From Raphanus sativus (lineage: Eukaryota; Streptophyta; Magnoliopsida; Brassicales; Brassicaceae), in assembly GCF_000801105.2 (NCBI RefSeq), contig NC_079519.1, positions 1,548,668 through 1,612,667 of the forward strand: a stretch of 64,000 nt of DNA, written 5' to 3'. Below are positions 43,470 to 55,161 of the stretch, one piece after another. A program made the translations under genes and the position numbers. Position 1 is the first letter of the stretch. Each line of letters starts with the position of its first letter. Below the pieces are notes generated by a model, which searched no databases, had not been told where the DNA came from, and worked only from the letters and a program-made list of their open reading frames with translations.

Positions 43470-44672
43470 ATCGGTTTCCATTTTTTTTTTTTACTCATAA
43501 TATGATTTTATTAATAATCAAAGTAGTCATTAGACAAAGCATCCCTTAAAAATGTCGGGACATAAGAAAAGGAACAAAATGGAGATGAAGAAGGGATAAC
43601 TTGTTTAGCAAGAATGTCTGCACATATGTTTGCTTTGCGATTCACCCAACAGAATTGAACATCTTCAAATTTAGTAGCCCATCATCTTATATCCTTGATC
43701 CAGTTGGTGACATCAATGTTTATAGTTTCTCCTTTGATCAGCTTCAACACAGTGATATTGTCTCCCTCAAAGAGAATTTTGTGATGTCCTTTACTCCAGC
43801 AGTTCATTATTGCAAATAACAGAGCTTGTAGTTCTCCTTCCAAAGCCGTTTTAGGATAACGTATTGTGGCATTTGCTGCTCCTTTGAATATTCCCATATC
43901 ATCTCTTATTATCCATCCTGCTTTCGCTCCTCTCTCTGTATTACTAAAAGCTCCATCATAGTTGCATTTTGTATATCCAGATGGTGGTCGGATCCATTTG
44001 TGTTGCTGTGTTTCCACATTCCTGTTTTGACTCCTTCTGTTATTATCAGTATCTAAGAATTGATAGGCTTCCAACCATTCTTTTGTATCAAAGTATGCTG
44101 CTTGTAGCGTTGATCTCCAATGTATAGTTTGGTTCTGGAAGAGCATCTTGTTTCTGCATTTCCATATTCGCCAGAGGATCCACCATGGAAGGTGTCGTAG
44201 ATGGTCCGGAAGTGTTGGAACTTGTTGTATGATCGCAGTAAGCTTGTCTTCAAAGGCCATTTGTGGTTGAAGAAGAACATTGTGTGGTAGACCTGAGGCT
44301 CTCCATATCCTTTATGCATAGATACATTCAAAGAACAAATGGTCAGTTGTTTCTTCTTGAAAACAGTGGAGACATTTGATAGAGTTTGTAACATGACGAC
44401 GCTGTAGATTGCTCCCTAATGGTAAGGAACTAGTGATCATCTTCCATAGAAAATGTTGTAGCTTCGGTACTGTTGGTAACTTCCATATCATTGTTTTGAT
44501 GCTGAGATTTCCAGGAGGTGGTTCAACTTGATTCTCTGCATCATCATGTGTTGCCAACCAGTACCCTGATTTAACCGAGTAATCACCAGACTTATTATAG
44601 TGCCATACTAGATGATCAGATTCTGCAAAAGGACAAAGCTTCATGGCTAGAATTTCATCGGTTTCCATTTTT
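43470..44672 (-). mobile_element. 5'-truncated LINE on the minus strand, with TSD
   Basis: ATCGGTTTCCATTTTT occurs at 43470-43485 and 44657-44672, a 16-bp TSD. The ~1.17-kb insert reads on the minus strand as LINE coding sequence followed by a poly(A) tail (T run at about 43481-43492). The coding part holds an RT zinc-binding block (IWKLPTVPKLQHFLWKM ... CLHCFQEETTDHLFFECIYA) and an RNase H domain (KCNYDGAFSNTERGAKAGW, ALEGELQALLFAI, FEGDN) with the three acidic residues present. In-frame stops interrupt it. Reverse transcriptase and endonuclease are missing. Confidence 0.88.
43500..44656 (-). pseudogene. LINE ORF2 C-terminal pseudogene with two nonsense codons
   Basis: One frame runs through the element. 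It is broken by TAA at 44312-44314, where the context FFECIYA*RIWRASG suggests a former CAA, and by TGA at 43682-43684 (IKDIR*WATKFEDVQ), which suggests a former CGA. Beyond the second stop the frame continues as WVNRKANICADILAKQV, the usual LINE C-terminus, to a natural stop near 43500. Both changes fit C-to-T transitions. Confidence 0.75.
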
Positions 44673-45306
44673 CTGTACATAAATTTGACACTTATATACC
44701 TACACATAAAATCTCTATTTCAAACTGGTTCTATATTCGATTACAAGTTGATTTGGTTTCTATTCGATTTCAAGTTGATTTGGCTTCAAATATGATATAC
44801 TAAAAAATGTTTTAAACATGGTATAACTCAATTAATTTTATTTGGAAATCGTCAAATCTATCTAAAATCATGTATAAAATCAAAAAGAGGGAATACACAG
44901 AGGGAAATCATGTATAAGATTTATACTACTTGTAAATTATAAATAAATATTCAATACATCTAAATCATGTATAAATCAAAAGAGGGAATACACAAAATCA
45001 CATTTCCAGATTATATGTTCAGATTCTATCTGGTTCCCGGTCAAGATTATATGTTCAGGACTACTTCTAGCTATATTAACAAGTATACATTTGTTGCTGT
45101 TTCTTGATCCGACAAAATAAAATCTCTGTTTCTCAACTTTCTTTTAGTGTTTAAAAATGTGCTAAGTGTGTTTTCACTCTTTTCATTATACAAGAAAGAG
45201 AACAAATGAAAACAACGTAGCAATCATCATCAGTCAGTAACTCTACTACTACTGTCGCCTTTGAGCGGACTTATCATCCCACTTAAGGATATTTGTATCC
45301 CCTTTC
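44673..45306. other. intergenic DNA between the LINE and PMT10
   Basis: AT-rich sequence including the PMT10 3' UTR near 45306. A ~24-bp sequence (AATCATGTATAA...AGAGGGAATACACA) is repeated around 44870 and 44965. No gene is seen. Confidence 0.45.
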
Positions 45307-47833
45307 TCAAATCCCTTTATCGCAAATCAGAATCCTAACGCTTGCGTGGGGTCCTTCCCCTGTATCATGGACCCCAGCTTTCCAACCAATGGCCGTAGCT
45401 GTTTGTTGAAGCTGGTCCATCAAAGACAGTGAGTCCCTTATGTAAACCCGTCCTCCTGGTCTCAGCATCCTGTCCATCTCCACCATAATGTTCGTTATGT
45501 TGCACCTGTGGGTCCACACCAAACACAGTTCATTACTCCAATCAAGTTTTTGAACCATTCAACAAAGTTCTTACCTCTTCTTCTCATTAGACAAGAGAAA
45601 TGCAGCATGTATTAAGTCATATGTTCTTGGGTACGTGTCAAATGGCTCACACCTAGAGAGAAAACCAAAGAGCTTAGATGTAAGTTATGTGGGAGTATTA
45701 CAAGACTAAAAGAGTGTCTTTATACCAGTCATGCATAGTCCCTACAAGCCCACGGTCATATATAACTGGCAAGGTGTTGAATCCACTTATCGGAACAACG
45801 TTCATAACCCAACAGTCAATCCCTAGATCGTTTAATGCTGCTGCAAACCTACAAGAACAAGTATCAAAGTAGTCTTAAGTCATACCAATTTTTAAAGAAA
45901 TCGCTAGGCGGTAATTAGGCGTTTTATAGAGAATTAGTACTTACCCTCCAAAGCCAGCTTTCATGTCAAGAACATTCCTTAACTTAAACTCATTCCAGCG
46001 GAACACCCGAACATAACTCTCTACTGTTTCAAACCAAAACCTAGACTCTGCCTTCATAATCTCCTTCCGTGATATATAAGCATCCATTCGAATGCTCTGC
46101 AGCCTCTCTGGCGGATCATGAAGACGTGCAGGCCATGTGGAGACATTAGCCCCGTAGCCATTCTCAGGTAATCTAGTGATGCACGGTTTCATATCCACAT
46201 ACCTGAAAAAAAACAAGAAACCCCAAAGCTCATAGAGAGTTGCAAGAAGACACAACACTAGTGGAATGAGACTTAATGTACCAAACATCATCAGGATCAT
46301 CATCAGGTCTGCACAAAGGAGGCTTGGCTCCAGCTTCACGGCTGTTATAGCAGCTATTGTTTAGAGGCTTCCTCCACACGGCTATATAGCCTTCTTTCTT
46401 GATAAGCTCCCAACAGATCCGGTTCGTAAGATCTACCATTTCTTTCCACTGCTCTTGCAAGTTATCCTCATGCTTGTAAACGGGTTGTGCAGCCCAAACA
46501 AAATACCCTCCTGCTCTAAGCATTCTATTAACTTCAAGAAGAAGTATCCCATCTGTGCAAACAAAAAGCTTTTTAGTCACATACATTATAGGAGAAAGCA
46601 AAAGTAAATGAGAGGAGATAATAATAAAACCATCTCTGGTCCAATTGATTCTGCATCTAGAACAATGGATCATCTCAAAAGCCTGGCTTGGATACAACAA
46701 CCTCCGTGTAGCAAAGACAGCCACCATCGCGGGGACGCCACGCTCCAAAGCGAACTGTATCTGATTCTCATGGACGTCTTTAGGTGCTACAGACAGAGTC
46801 GTGGTGTTACGCTGCATCAGGAAGGCACCAAAGCTCGCCACGCCGCAGCCAATGTCCAACGCAACGCGAGTGCGTTCTCCAAATGTAATGCCCGGAACCA
46901 TCTAACAAAATGTTTTCAATCTAAGATCTCAACAGATGAGGTAAATAACAACAGAGGGGGTTGAGTTGAAACAGACCTGAGAGATCTGGTCTAAATAGTG
47001 ATCAGCTCCGTGGATGAACTGAGTTCCACCTCCAGGGAAAACAAACTTGTCTTTCTCTCTTCTTATCCAGTTCTGACCTCCTTTGTCTTCCACTAAGCGT
47101 GTGTGAGGCACATTGTTGAACCATATCTAAACAGTAGAGAATCACATCAAGTTAGTGACTTTACACTCAGACAAGCTATGTCCGAAGTAAAGGAAGGTGC
47201 TTTATGAAACTGCATGACCTTGTCTCTGCTCTGTGGCCATGGGATTGGCTTCTTGTACCCATCAGGCGGCGGAATCAAGCAGGCGAGGTTATTCTTAGGA
47301 CAATGCCTCTCGTAGTTCTCTCCTCTGTCGGTACTGTTCAACCTCTTGATCTCTTCTTCGTTGTCTAAACAGGGGATGTGATCCGTCTTCCTCTTGTCGC
47401 ACACCCTCAACTTCTCAATCCGAAACGCAACTTTCGAGCCGTCACCATCTTCCGACGAGGAGGAGGAGGAGGAGTTCCCGGTCGTCTTGATCTCGTCGAT
47501 GGTGTCGGGATCGAACACTCCGATCTCGAAGGAATCTGACATGGCGCCGTTCTCGTCGATGATTCCCGTCCGGACCACCGTCGGCGGGAGAGGAGGAGGG
47601 GAGATCTTGAGACGAGGACGCGGAGGAGGAGGAGAAGGAGACGCGGCGGTTGCGTTGGTCTGAGCAGATTCGGAGACGTTGTTGTTGGAGGAGGAGATGA
47701 GAGATGGGTAAGAGAAGGAATCGGAGAAGTGGTTGAAGAGGAAGATGGTCGTGATGGAGATAAACGCAAAGGCGATGACTTTGACCAGCCTCGGCGTCTT
47801 CACCGCGTCTAATCCCACGTCGGAGAGTTTCAT
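45307..47833 (-). CDS. PMT10: PMT10-type putative methyltransferase (DUF248), Golgi type II membrane protein, 8 exons
   Basis: Exons are 47833-47219, 47126-46977, 46901-46631, 46552-46282, 46202-45945, 45848-45726, 45652-45575 and 45505-45307, giving 654 residues. [12 protein letters not shown] at 47833 is preferred to the ATG 21 nt upstream because a cytosolic tail plus one membrane anchor ([18 protein letters not shown]) follows, as in the family. A Pro/Ser-rich stem leads to the Methyltransf_29 domain: [54 protein letters not shown], the SAM-binding [14 protein letters not shown], and [17 protein letters not shown] second half follows with [17 protein letters not shown] and [12 protein letters not shown]. 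These proteins are thought to methylate cell-wall polysaccharides. Positional counterpart At1g77260. The stem is encoded by trinucleotide repeats (poly-Ser) near 47455. Confidence 0.94.
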
Positions 47834-49282
47834 CGTCGTCACACGGTGACACAAAAGCAGAGCACTTTCGCGGCAGAAGAAACAAAAAAAAAAAAAAAAC
47901 AGAGTTTGTAACGGAGTTAATTAACAGACGACGGTGGAGTGACGGAGGGAGGGAGGTGGAGGTTGAGACACGTGGATGAGGTGGGAGTGAGTGAAGGTAC
48001 GGAACTCGAGGACTACTGCTCGCATGAGGACAATCGAAACAGAACAGAAGAAGAAGAAAGAATAGTTAAAGGCGTTTTATAGTGATGACCTAATTACAAC
48101 CTGGAAGAAATCTATTTGCTTTTTTAACTAATTTTTTAATATAGTGGATCGACGCTTATCTTTTATTTTAGACTAAAAACAAATCTAATTTAATTTGACT
48201 TGAAAATCTGGTTGGATTATATGGTTAAAGAATCACATTTCTTTCTTTAATTGTATAGTTGAGAGAGGATAATATGATCTTCTTTTGACTTGCTGAATTT
48301 AGAGATTAGGTATATAACCAACCATATGCTCCCTCACGTGCATTTCAATTATTTTATTACATTTTACCGTATGTACTACAATTTTACCGATTTTCTTTGG
48401 ATACTCCTACTCCAACACCAAGTATGTTGAGTTTACTTTGGGTTTGACTATGTAAATTTCAGTTGTGTACATGTATATCATTATAATGATCAAATAGCTT
48501 TAATAATATTGTGTGCGTTTTTTTAAAAATAGTTTAGGAATACAATTTTTGCTTCTTGATTATGATATTGATTTTTGTAACACTGTGTTTGTTGTCTACC
48601 CAGAACAATACTTCTGGTCATATGAACCAGGCTGCTATAGCATGCAAAGATATTATATGCATAAGTAAAACGAATACATTTCATTGAAGACTCCATTGAA
48701 TGTGAAACAAAATATGAGATTATACAAGGTTTGTATTTGTTATCTCGTTTTTATGTAGTAGTTTATGATTTCAAGTATTTAAACCACTCTAATTGTCATA
48801 AATAATTCTTCAATCGCAACTTAGTTTAGAGAAATATATGTAATGCACATTGCTATACATTAATCAGTTAAGGTATTGATTGTTATTCTGTGCAACTACT
48901 CAAAAGTCAAAACCATGGTAATTGCATATGGAGAAATACATAATGTAAGTAATAAACAAATGTGTCAACAATGGTATATTGTGTAAAACCAATAAAAATA
49001 GCAATGAATTGTTATTTGTATTGCATCTTAATAAAATAGCAGAATCTTTTTATTTATAAAGAGGATGCAAAAAAAAGAAAAAAATCTGGCTCTGTTTGCA
49101 AGGATTTTTCTCTTTGGTTTTATTATACAACTATAAGAAGTATCCCAAAAAGATGAAAACTGTGAAAAACACTCCTCAACAATTGAAGCCTACAATAACA
49201 ACCCTGAACTTGGAGGAACGAAGGCTAAAAAAACCCACCACCGACCAATAATATATATACAAAAACACACACAATAGTTTCC
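47834..49282. other. PMT10 leader/promoter and intergenic DNA
   Basis: A CACGTG box occurs at 47969-47974 and a poly(A) tract in the leader at about 47883-47899. The rest is AT-rich unique DNA and the 3' UTR of the kinase gene. No gene is supported; At1g77270, which I recall between these two genes in Arabidopsis, is not recognisable. Confidence 0.5.
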
Positions 49283-52157
49283 TCAGTCAAGGGAGTGTCT
49301 GCCTTTGAGATAATCCTCAACAGAGACGCCTTGGTCGAAGCTTCCCATGGAGAGAGAGTCATCTTCAACATCAAGAAGAGCCACTCTAAGGTGTGACTTC
49401 AACTCAGATCTTTCACATTCCTCATCCTTGAGCATCTCTGACTCATCTGAGGAACTACTCACTTGTTGCATTGCCCATTTGAGCGTCTCCTCATCGCCTT
49501 TGAGTAGCTTTAAGACCTTCATCAATCCAAACATTCATTAAGACAACTGCACAGGAGCTATGACAAGAAGAACAAAAAAAAAACATGACTTACAATGCTC
49601 ATTTTCGGTCTAGCTTGAGGACTACGTCGGATACAAAGAGTAGCAGCTAACGCCATCCTCTGCATCTGGTCACCATTATTGTTATTCTTCAAACTCGGGT
49701 CTAGTAACTGAGAATACTTCCCATCTTCTAGAATCGGTTTAGCCTGTTCATGACCATTACATAAGAGCAGAGTTTGGTTTTTAAATGAGTCTAGAAAGCA
49801 AAACACATACCCACATGACAAGACTCTCTTGTCCCTTTGGACATCCACTGCTAATAGGTCTTCTTCCAGAGAGCAGCTCAAGTAGAACAACACCAAATGC
49901 ATACACATCTATCTTATCATTCACCTTACCATACATGAAATACTCTGGAGCCAAGTAGCTTGCATACAATACAAAAAAAAACAAGATTTAAGCACCAAAA
50001 AAAAAACATTTTCAAGAACTTTCATAAAACAAAACATACCCAAAGGTTCCAGCCACCTCAGAGCAGACTATGTGAGTTGTAGATATAGACGCCCACCTCG
50101 CCAGCCCAAAATCAGAAAGCTGAGGCTCAAAGTCATCAGATAAAAGTATGTTTGATGACTTAACATCTCTGTGGATGACAGGTTGTGAAGCAGTGTTATG
50201 CAGATAGTCTAATGCCTCTGCTACTCCCACAGCTACTTTAAACCTCTCGCTCCAACGAAACGCAAGAGAATCTTTCTTGTCACCTGTTTTTGAGCATTTG
50301 TTTAGATTCAATGATCATAACAACATAGAATCTCTGAGTAGCGCTCTTAAGGGCTTTACCGTGTAAGTTCTCTTCTAGACTTCCTCTGGAGAGATAATTG
50401 TATACAAGCAACATGTTATTGTCTTCAAAGCAAAAGCCTACAAGGGAGATAACATTCTTATGGTTTAACGTTGTGATGATCTCGATCTCAGCAACGAAAT
50501 CATTCAAGATATCTTCGGTTTGCTTGAGGATCTTCACAGCAACCTCTCTTCCGTTGGTTAAACAGCCTCTGAAAACTCTGCTGCTGCCTCCTAGGCCTAT
50601 GAAATTATCTGAAAAAAAAAACATAATGCTTTTCTTAGTTAAATAGCAAAGTTTCAAGAACTATAATCATTTGGTTAAAAGGAGAGAAGAAGGAACGAAC
50701 CAGCGGAGAAGTTTGATGTCGCTGAAACAAGTTCCTTGTATTTGAAAACCTGGCAAGCTGATGAGAATCTCTCGGAGAGTCCCTCTAGTTCCTCGTGTGG
50801 CTTTCTTGGACTAGTGTCAGGAGAAGAAGACTTCTTGGTGGTGGTGGTGGTGGTAGAGTCATAACCAATCTGCTTAATGCTCCTCGGAGGAAGCTTCAGA
50901 GCCCATTGAGAAGGCTTATGAGATGTTGTAACTGGTCCTGTTGAAGTAAAAGCTCGACGAAGCAAAGGCCAACCTGTTATAGATTCAGACTGTTTCCTAA
51001 CCACCATAGTTGTAGAACCTTTCTCAGACACAATCTCCTTTGCCTTGTGGTACTCATCATCATCAGGAGGAGGAGTTGTGTCATTTTTAGACAAAGAATC
51101 CGAACCACCACAAACCGAACAACTCTCAGAACGAGATTGATCCTCCTCTGAGTGGCTAACAACTTTGGAAGTGGCACTTGATGCAACAGATCTCTGAAGC
51201 ACATTCAACAGATTGTTCTTCCTTACATCTTCCTTGCCTGTGACACAAATCCAAAACCCACTAAAAACATTCACACTAAGACAAGAAAAGGCTGAAACTT
51301 TATCAACAAGAAAAGGGTCAAACCTTGAGAAAGATGAGACCATTCTCTCTGGAACACGGTTTTACCGTTGCTGACAGCATGGACCCAACAATCCTTTGGT
51401 AGCTTCTTGGCCAAGTACTTAGCAACGGACGCTGACGAACGAATGGTGTGGTGGGTTTTGGAGACTCCAACTAAGACTTTCGATGCACCAAACGACGTGG
51501 CTTCTTTAGCGATGATCTTTCGAGCTGAGTTGCCACGACATAGCTTCAGCTTCAGATCCACCTAATAATAAAAAACTTTTATGAAAGTCTTGAGATTGAA
51601 AAGGTTGAGACTTTTTTTTATTTACCTGTTTTAGATTGCAGAAGCCTTCGTACACGTCAAGAACAGAGTCGAATGTTTGCACCAAAGAGACAAGCGACGA
51701 AGAGTTCCCTGCTCTATCAACTATCTCTACACACACACACAAAACAAAAAAGATCGAATTTTTTTTTTCATTACAGAACATAAAAAGATCCAAGTTTTTT
51801 TATTACAGAACATAAAAAAATAAGAGATCAAAGCTTTATTGTAAAAACAGAACAGAACAGAAAGCTTTATTGTAAATACAGAACAGAACACAAATAGTGT
51901 GTACCGAAACTTTTTTTTATTACAGAACATAAAAGAAGATCAAAGCTTTATTGTTAAAAACAGAACAGAACACAAAAGAGTGAGTGTGTACGGTTGCCAA
52001 GGATGTGAAGAGCGATGACAGTATCACCAGGCTCAGCAACTTTGACAAGAGCCCAAGTGAGTAACTCTCTGCTCGGTGCGTCTAGCTTCACGCCGACCAG
52101 AATCGTACGGCCTGATCGTCCACCTTCTTCAACGGAGGAGCTCTGTTTCTCTATCAT
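49283..52157 (-). CDS. USP-domain receptor-like cytoplasmic Ser/Thr kinase, 9 exons
   Basis: Exons are 52157-51992, 51726-51626, 51561-51324, 51237-50701, 50608-50360, 50283-50040, 49958-49811, 49743-49594 and 49516-49283, giving 688 residues. The N-terminal ~170 residues form a universal-stress-protein/adenine-nucleotide alpha-hydrolase-like domain ([20 protein letters not shown] ... [14 protein letters not shown]). A Ser/Thr-rich linker follows. The kinase domain from about residue 325 has the Gly loop ([11 protein letters not shown]), VAVK lysine, catalytic loop [14 protein letters not shown] (LSDFGLAR) and LAPEYF, so it should be active. No signal peptide or membrane span is seen, so it is cytosolic. 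Counterpart At1g77280 (from memory); substrate unknown. A (GGT)n run at about 50836-50852 encodes poly-Thr. Confidence 0.93.
51767..51990 (-). repeat. imperfect tandem repeats in intron 1 of the kinase gene
   Basis: The intron is built of recurring blocks such as TTATTACAGAACATAAAA, GATCAAAGCTTTATTGT and ACAGAACAGAACA, each present two to four times, between the donor at 51991 and the (AC)n tract at 51728. It looks like local slippage/duplication, not a mobile element. Confidence 0.6.
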
Positions 52158-53105
52158 TTCTCTGATTTGTCTGAGTCAAATGTTGCCTTTTTGGATGACG
52201 TGTGGTTTGTAGAGAGGAAAAAAGAACATCGTTATTGATGATGATTGTATATATAATTCCAAAACAAACACAAGATCCTCTCTCTCCCTTTATGTTGTCT
52301 TGTAGTTGCAGAGATGATGGTTAAGTTTTAACCGCAGGTTTGGTTTTGCTTTTGATGCTCTCTTCAGAAATACAGAGGAGCAGCCATCTTTTTTTTAATT
52401 TATATTTTTAGAAATGATTTTTTAAAAACCCTACTAGCTACTACTTTATTTTACTCATCTTTTTAAAATCTTTGTTTAAAAAAAAAGTTTTGACATAGTC
52501 TCACCGTGTGCATGTTTATATAATCATATGTATACTGTATATTTTCATTTGATAAGTCCAGCAAAATGCTTATCTCAATTGAAAAAAAATATCGAATGCT
52601 ACCGTATATAGTACTAAAAATCATCTAGTTAAACTATTAAACTATATAAAAGTCATGCAAGTATAATCTAAAGAACATTAACAGAAAACAAAATAAAACG
52701 AATCTGATCCATAAATGACGGGAAAAAAGTTGGTGTTAACAGAAAGAAAATATACGTTTTGACTTATTTACTAATCATTTCAGTCAGATGAACGAAGAAA
52801 CGAAAAATAGGCAACTTCACCAACGATATCTACAACTTCAAATAAAATATAAACTTCAAAATGTGGACAATTATTTTTGTGGTGAAATTACTTTTTGTAT
52901 CTTTCTTATCCGGAGTTTGGGATCGTGTTTTCACATTACAACCATATAGGATTCTTTTTACCAATTGTAGATGATCAATTTTGGATAACTGATATGAAAT
53001 AGCTGTCTTCAGTTTAGTTTTTTTAAAACAATTAATATGTAGATCATCGGGTCACAAAGTTATAATATATATGTGTATATATTGCTTTATTAATCTTAAT
53101 TGTTT

Positions 53106-53150
53106 CAAAACTCATAAGTTTTTTTTTGACATCACAAAACTCATAAGTTT
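53106..53150 (-). mobile_element. tail-only retroposon insertion, 16-bp perfect TSD
   Basis: CAAAACTCATAAGTTT at 53106-53121 recurs exactly at 53135-53150. The 13-nt insert is TTTTTTGACATCA, on the minus strand TGATGTC plus A. Confidence 0.64.
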
Positions 53151-53172
53151 CAAGAGAACGAATCCGCTTTGT

Positions 53173-53226
53173 AAATAACATGACATTAAGCCTTTTGTCA
53201 GAAAAAAATTAAATAACATGACATTA
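53173..53226 (+). mobile_element. tail-only retroposon insertion, 16-bp perfect TSD, opposite orientation
   Basis: AAATAACATGACATTA at 53173-53188 recurs exactly at 53211-53226. The 22-nt insert AGCCTTTTGTCAGAAAAAAATT reads as a 3' end (CCTTTTGTCA) followed by an A tail on the plus strand. A related string, GCCTTTTGCAAAAAAA, occurs at about 54673-54691, without a convincing TSD. Confidence 0.64.
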
Positions 53227-53314
53227 TTAACATATAAAAATCTTAAAATACCAAAATATAAATCATATCTTAGAAGCAATATGGAGAACAATTATTACTG
53301 CAGGCACCATGGTT

Positions 53315-53353
53315 ACAAACTATTGCTTTTTTCGGGACAACACAAACTATTGC
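53315..53353 (-). mobile_element. tail-only retroposon insertion, 12-bp TSD
   Basis: ACAAACTATTGC at 53315-53326 recurs at 53342-53353. The 15-nt insert is TTTTTTCGGGACAAC, on the minus strand GTTGTCCCG plus A. TSD shorter than in the other cases. Confidence 0.5.
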
Positions 53354-54811
53354 AATAAATGCAAAATATATGGGTCGGTGGAAATAAACCCGTTTTGTGG
53401 TTCAAATATGTCCGGTACGAAGAACAAAAACCACACCCATGTGGCCATGTCATGTGACCCTTCCAACAACCCTATAAGGCTATAACTTACAAGTGTCAAT
53501 CTTGACTATTAATAATAATCACGTCATCATATCTTAAGACGTTTTCTGCAATGCTTACCGGTTGCACCAGGTAACGTACACAACATTAATTACGTAATTT
53601 GATATACGACGGCGTCTATAGTATTAGTAACGTCACTTAAACGCGGTTCCTCATGCCCCAATACGTCTGTCATGATCATTGCCGAAGAAGAAGGTTTAGT
53701 TATTATGGTGGTGGGGAAAAGATGGAGGGAGATGTAGTAACAGAATACCTCCCGTTTTAGAAGCAAGAAAACGACACGCCAACTAAATCCGAAATGCATG
53801 CATCAGCGTCTACCTCATGATATGAACCATTGACCCTAACACGGTAATACCGTTCTTTCTTCTATTTCCATCTCACTCTTTTCTTACATTTTCAAGACAA
53901 AAACTCTAATCATACTAAAATATTATTGCAAGGAGTATCTTTAGTTGTTATGACTCAAATTAAGGATTTCATTGGAGGTGTTGTTTTGGGTTATTAATTA
54001 CTCCATAACGTTGAATGATCAAATAGTACATTGATGAGAAATGAAAGTGGCAACAAACTGATGAGAGGTCAAAGACACTAACCGGAAGATAAGGAAACGT
54101 GGACTACTCGGTTGGTGGCTTTTGTTTCCGCCACGACAACGCCACTTGGTGTTACTTACACATCTCATTTCTTTAACTTTATTTAGTTAGTTTTAATTTT
54201 TTTTTAACACAATCATTCTCTTTATTTTATTTTCGTGTTAACTAGCTAATCACGACTTGTGTCGTACGTAAATGAATATAACGAATCCAAAAAGACCGTG
54301 CCCCAATAATTCGCATGGTTTATGGGGGATGAATACTATAAATAATGTTCACCTCTGGTCCTCTGTCATAAAATGTTATAGTTGATTATTGGCTAGTGCA
54401 ATTGTACTAAACTAAATGATTTATCACACACTCCACATTTTATAGTAACTTTCAGTTCTGAGGATAATCTTCGAACATATATATTTACTTGGAAATATTT
54501 TGACAGTTGAGTCATTTTTTACAACAAATAATTTCTAGATTAATGAAATATTGTTTTTTAAAAAAAAATTGAAAAAAAATATTTAAAAAGTTCCCCTAAA
54601 CCAAAACTGATTTTCAAAGAAGCGTGAACCATGACCATATATTATACAGCCTCAAAATATGATGACCATAAAGCCTTTTGCAAAAAAAAAAAGTCCATAT
54701 AAAATAGCATGTCATTTAAGATGACGGAGAGTTGCATACTTACATGTCTACGTCAGAACTAGGCCAATTTAGTAGAATTAGATGTGAGCAAAATAATGAA
54801 TTTTTCTCCCC

Positions 54812-54947
54812 TTAATCAATACCCTTCATTGACAAACCACGTGTATTATAAGTCGATCATTAATCAAAAATTAAACTTCATCAATAGTTCAATACCATTC
54901 ATTGACAAACCACGTGTATATTAATCGATCACTAATCAGAAATTAAT
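54812..54947 (+). repeat. 73-bp imperfect tandem duplication carrying two G-boxes
   Basis: Two copies (about 54812-54873 and 54885-54947) share CATTGACAAACCACGTGTAT and a downstream CGATCA-TAATCA-AAATTAA block, offset 73 bp, with several differences. Each includes CACGTG (54838-54843, 54911-54916). No gene is adjacent, the nearest starts being kilobases away. Confidence 0.65.
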
Positions 54948-55161
54948 ACGATGTGACTGTGTACTTTGGTTGGCTATTAGCAGTGTAGTTTATTTTTTCA
55001 GTGACAACAAATCTAATATTCCATCCGTTTCTAAATATATATCAATTTGACAATTTTCACTGAGATTAAAAATTTTATATAATTGACTAGTATATTCATA
55101 TTTAATATATGATTAATTAAATAAAAATAAATTAAATAAAAATGTATAGGTTATTCAAATG

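Larger units (their letters stand above)
52158..54811. other. kinase promoter and intergenic DNA with three tail-only insertions
   Basis: A TATA-like sequence on the minus strand (TTATATATACAATC, about 52241-52254) lies upstream of the kinase start. The remainder is AT-rich, with tail-only insertions at 53106, 53173 and 53315. The minus frame at 53590-53799 (69 residues) has no recognisable feature and no support. Confidence 0.5.

Noticed and set aside
43682..44260. RNase H frame as an independent functional gene
   Set aside because: It is the 3' part of a TSD-flanked, 5'-truncated LINE whose frame is broken by two stops.
53590..53799. 69-residue minus-strand frame as a small gene
   Set aside because: No signal peptide, domain, splice context or conserved motif that I recognise; an isolated frame of this size is expected by chance.
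54665..54705. Tail-only insertion (GCCTTTTGCAAAAAAAAAAAG)
   Set aside because: It resembles the insert at 53189, but the candidate flanking repeat CCATA is too short to separate from chance.
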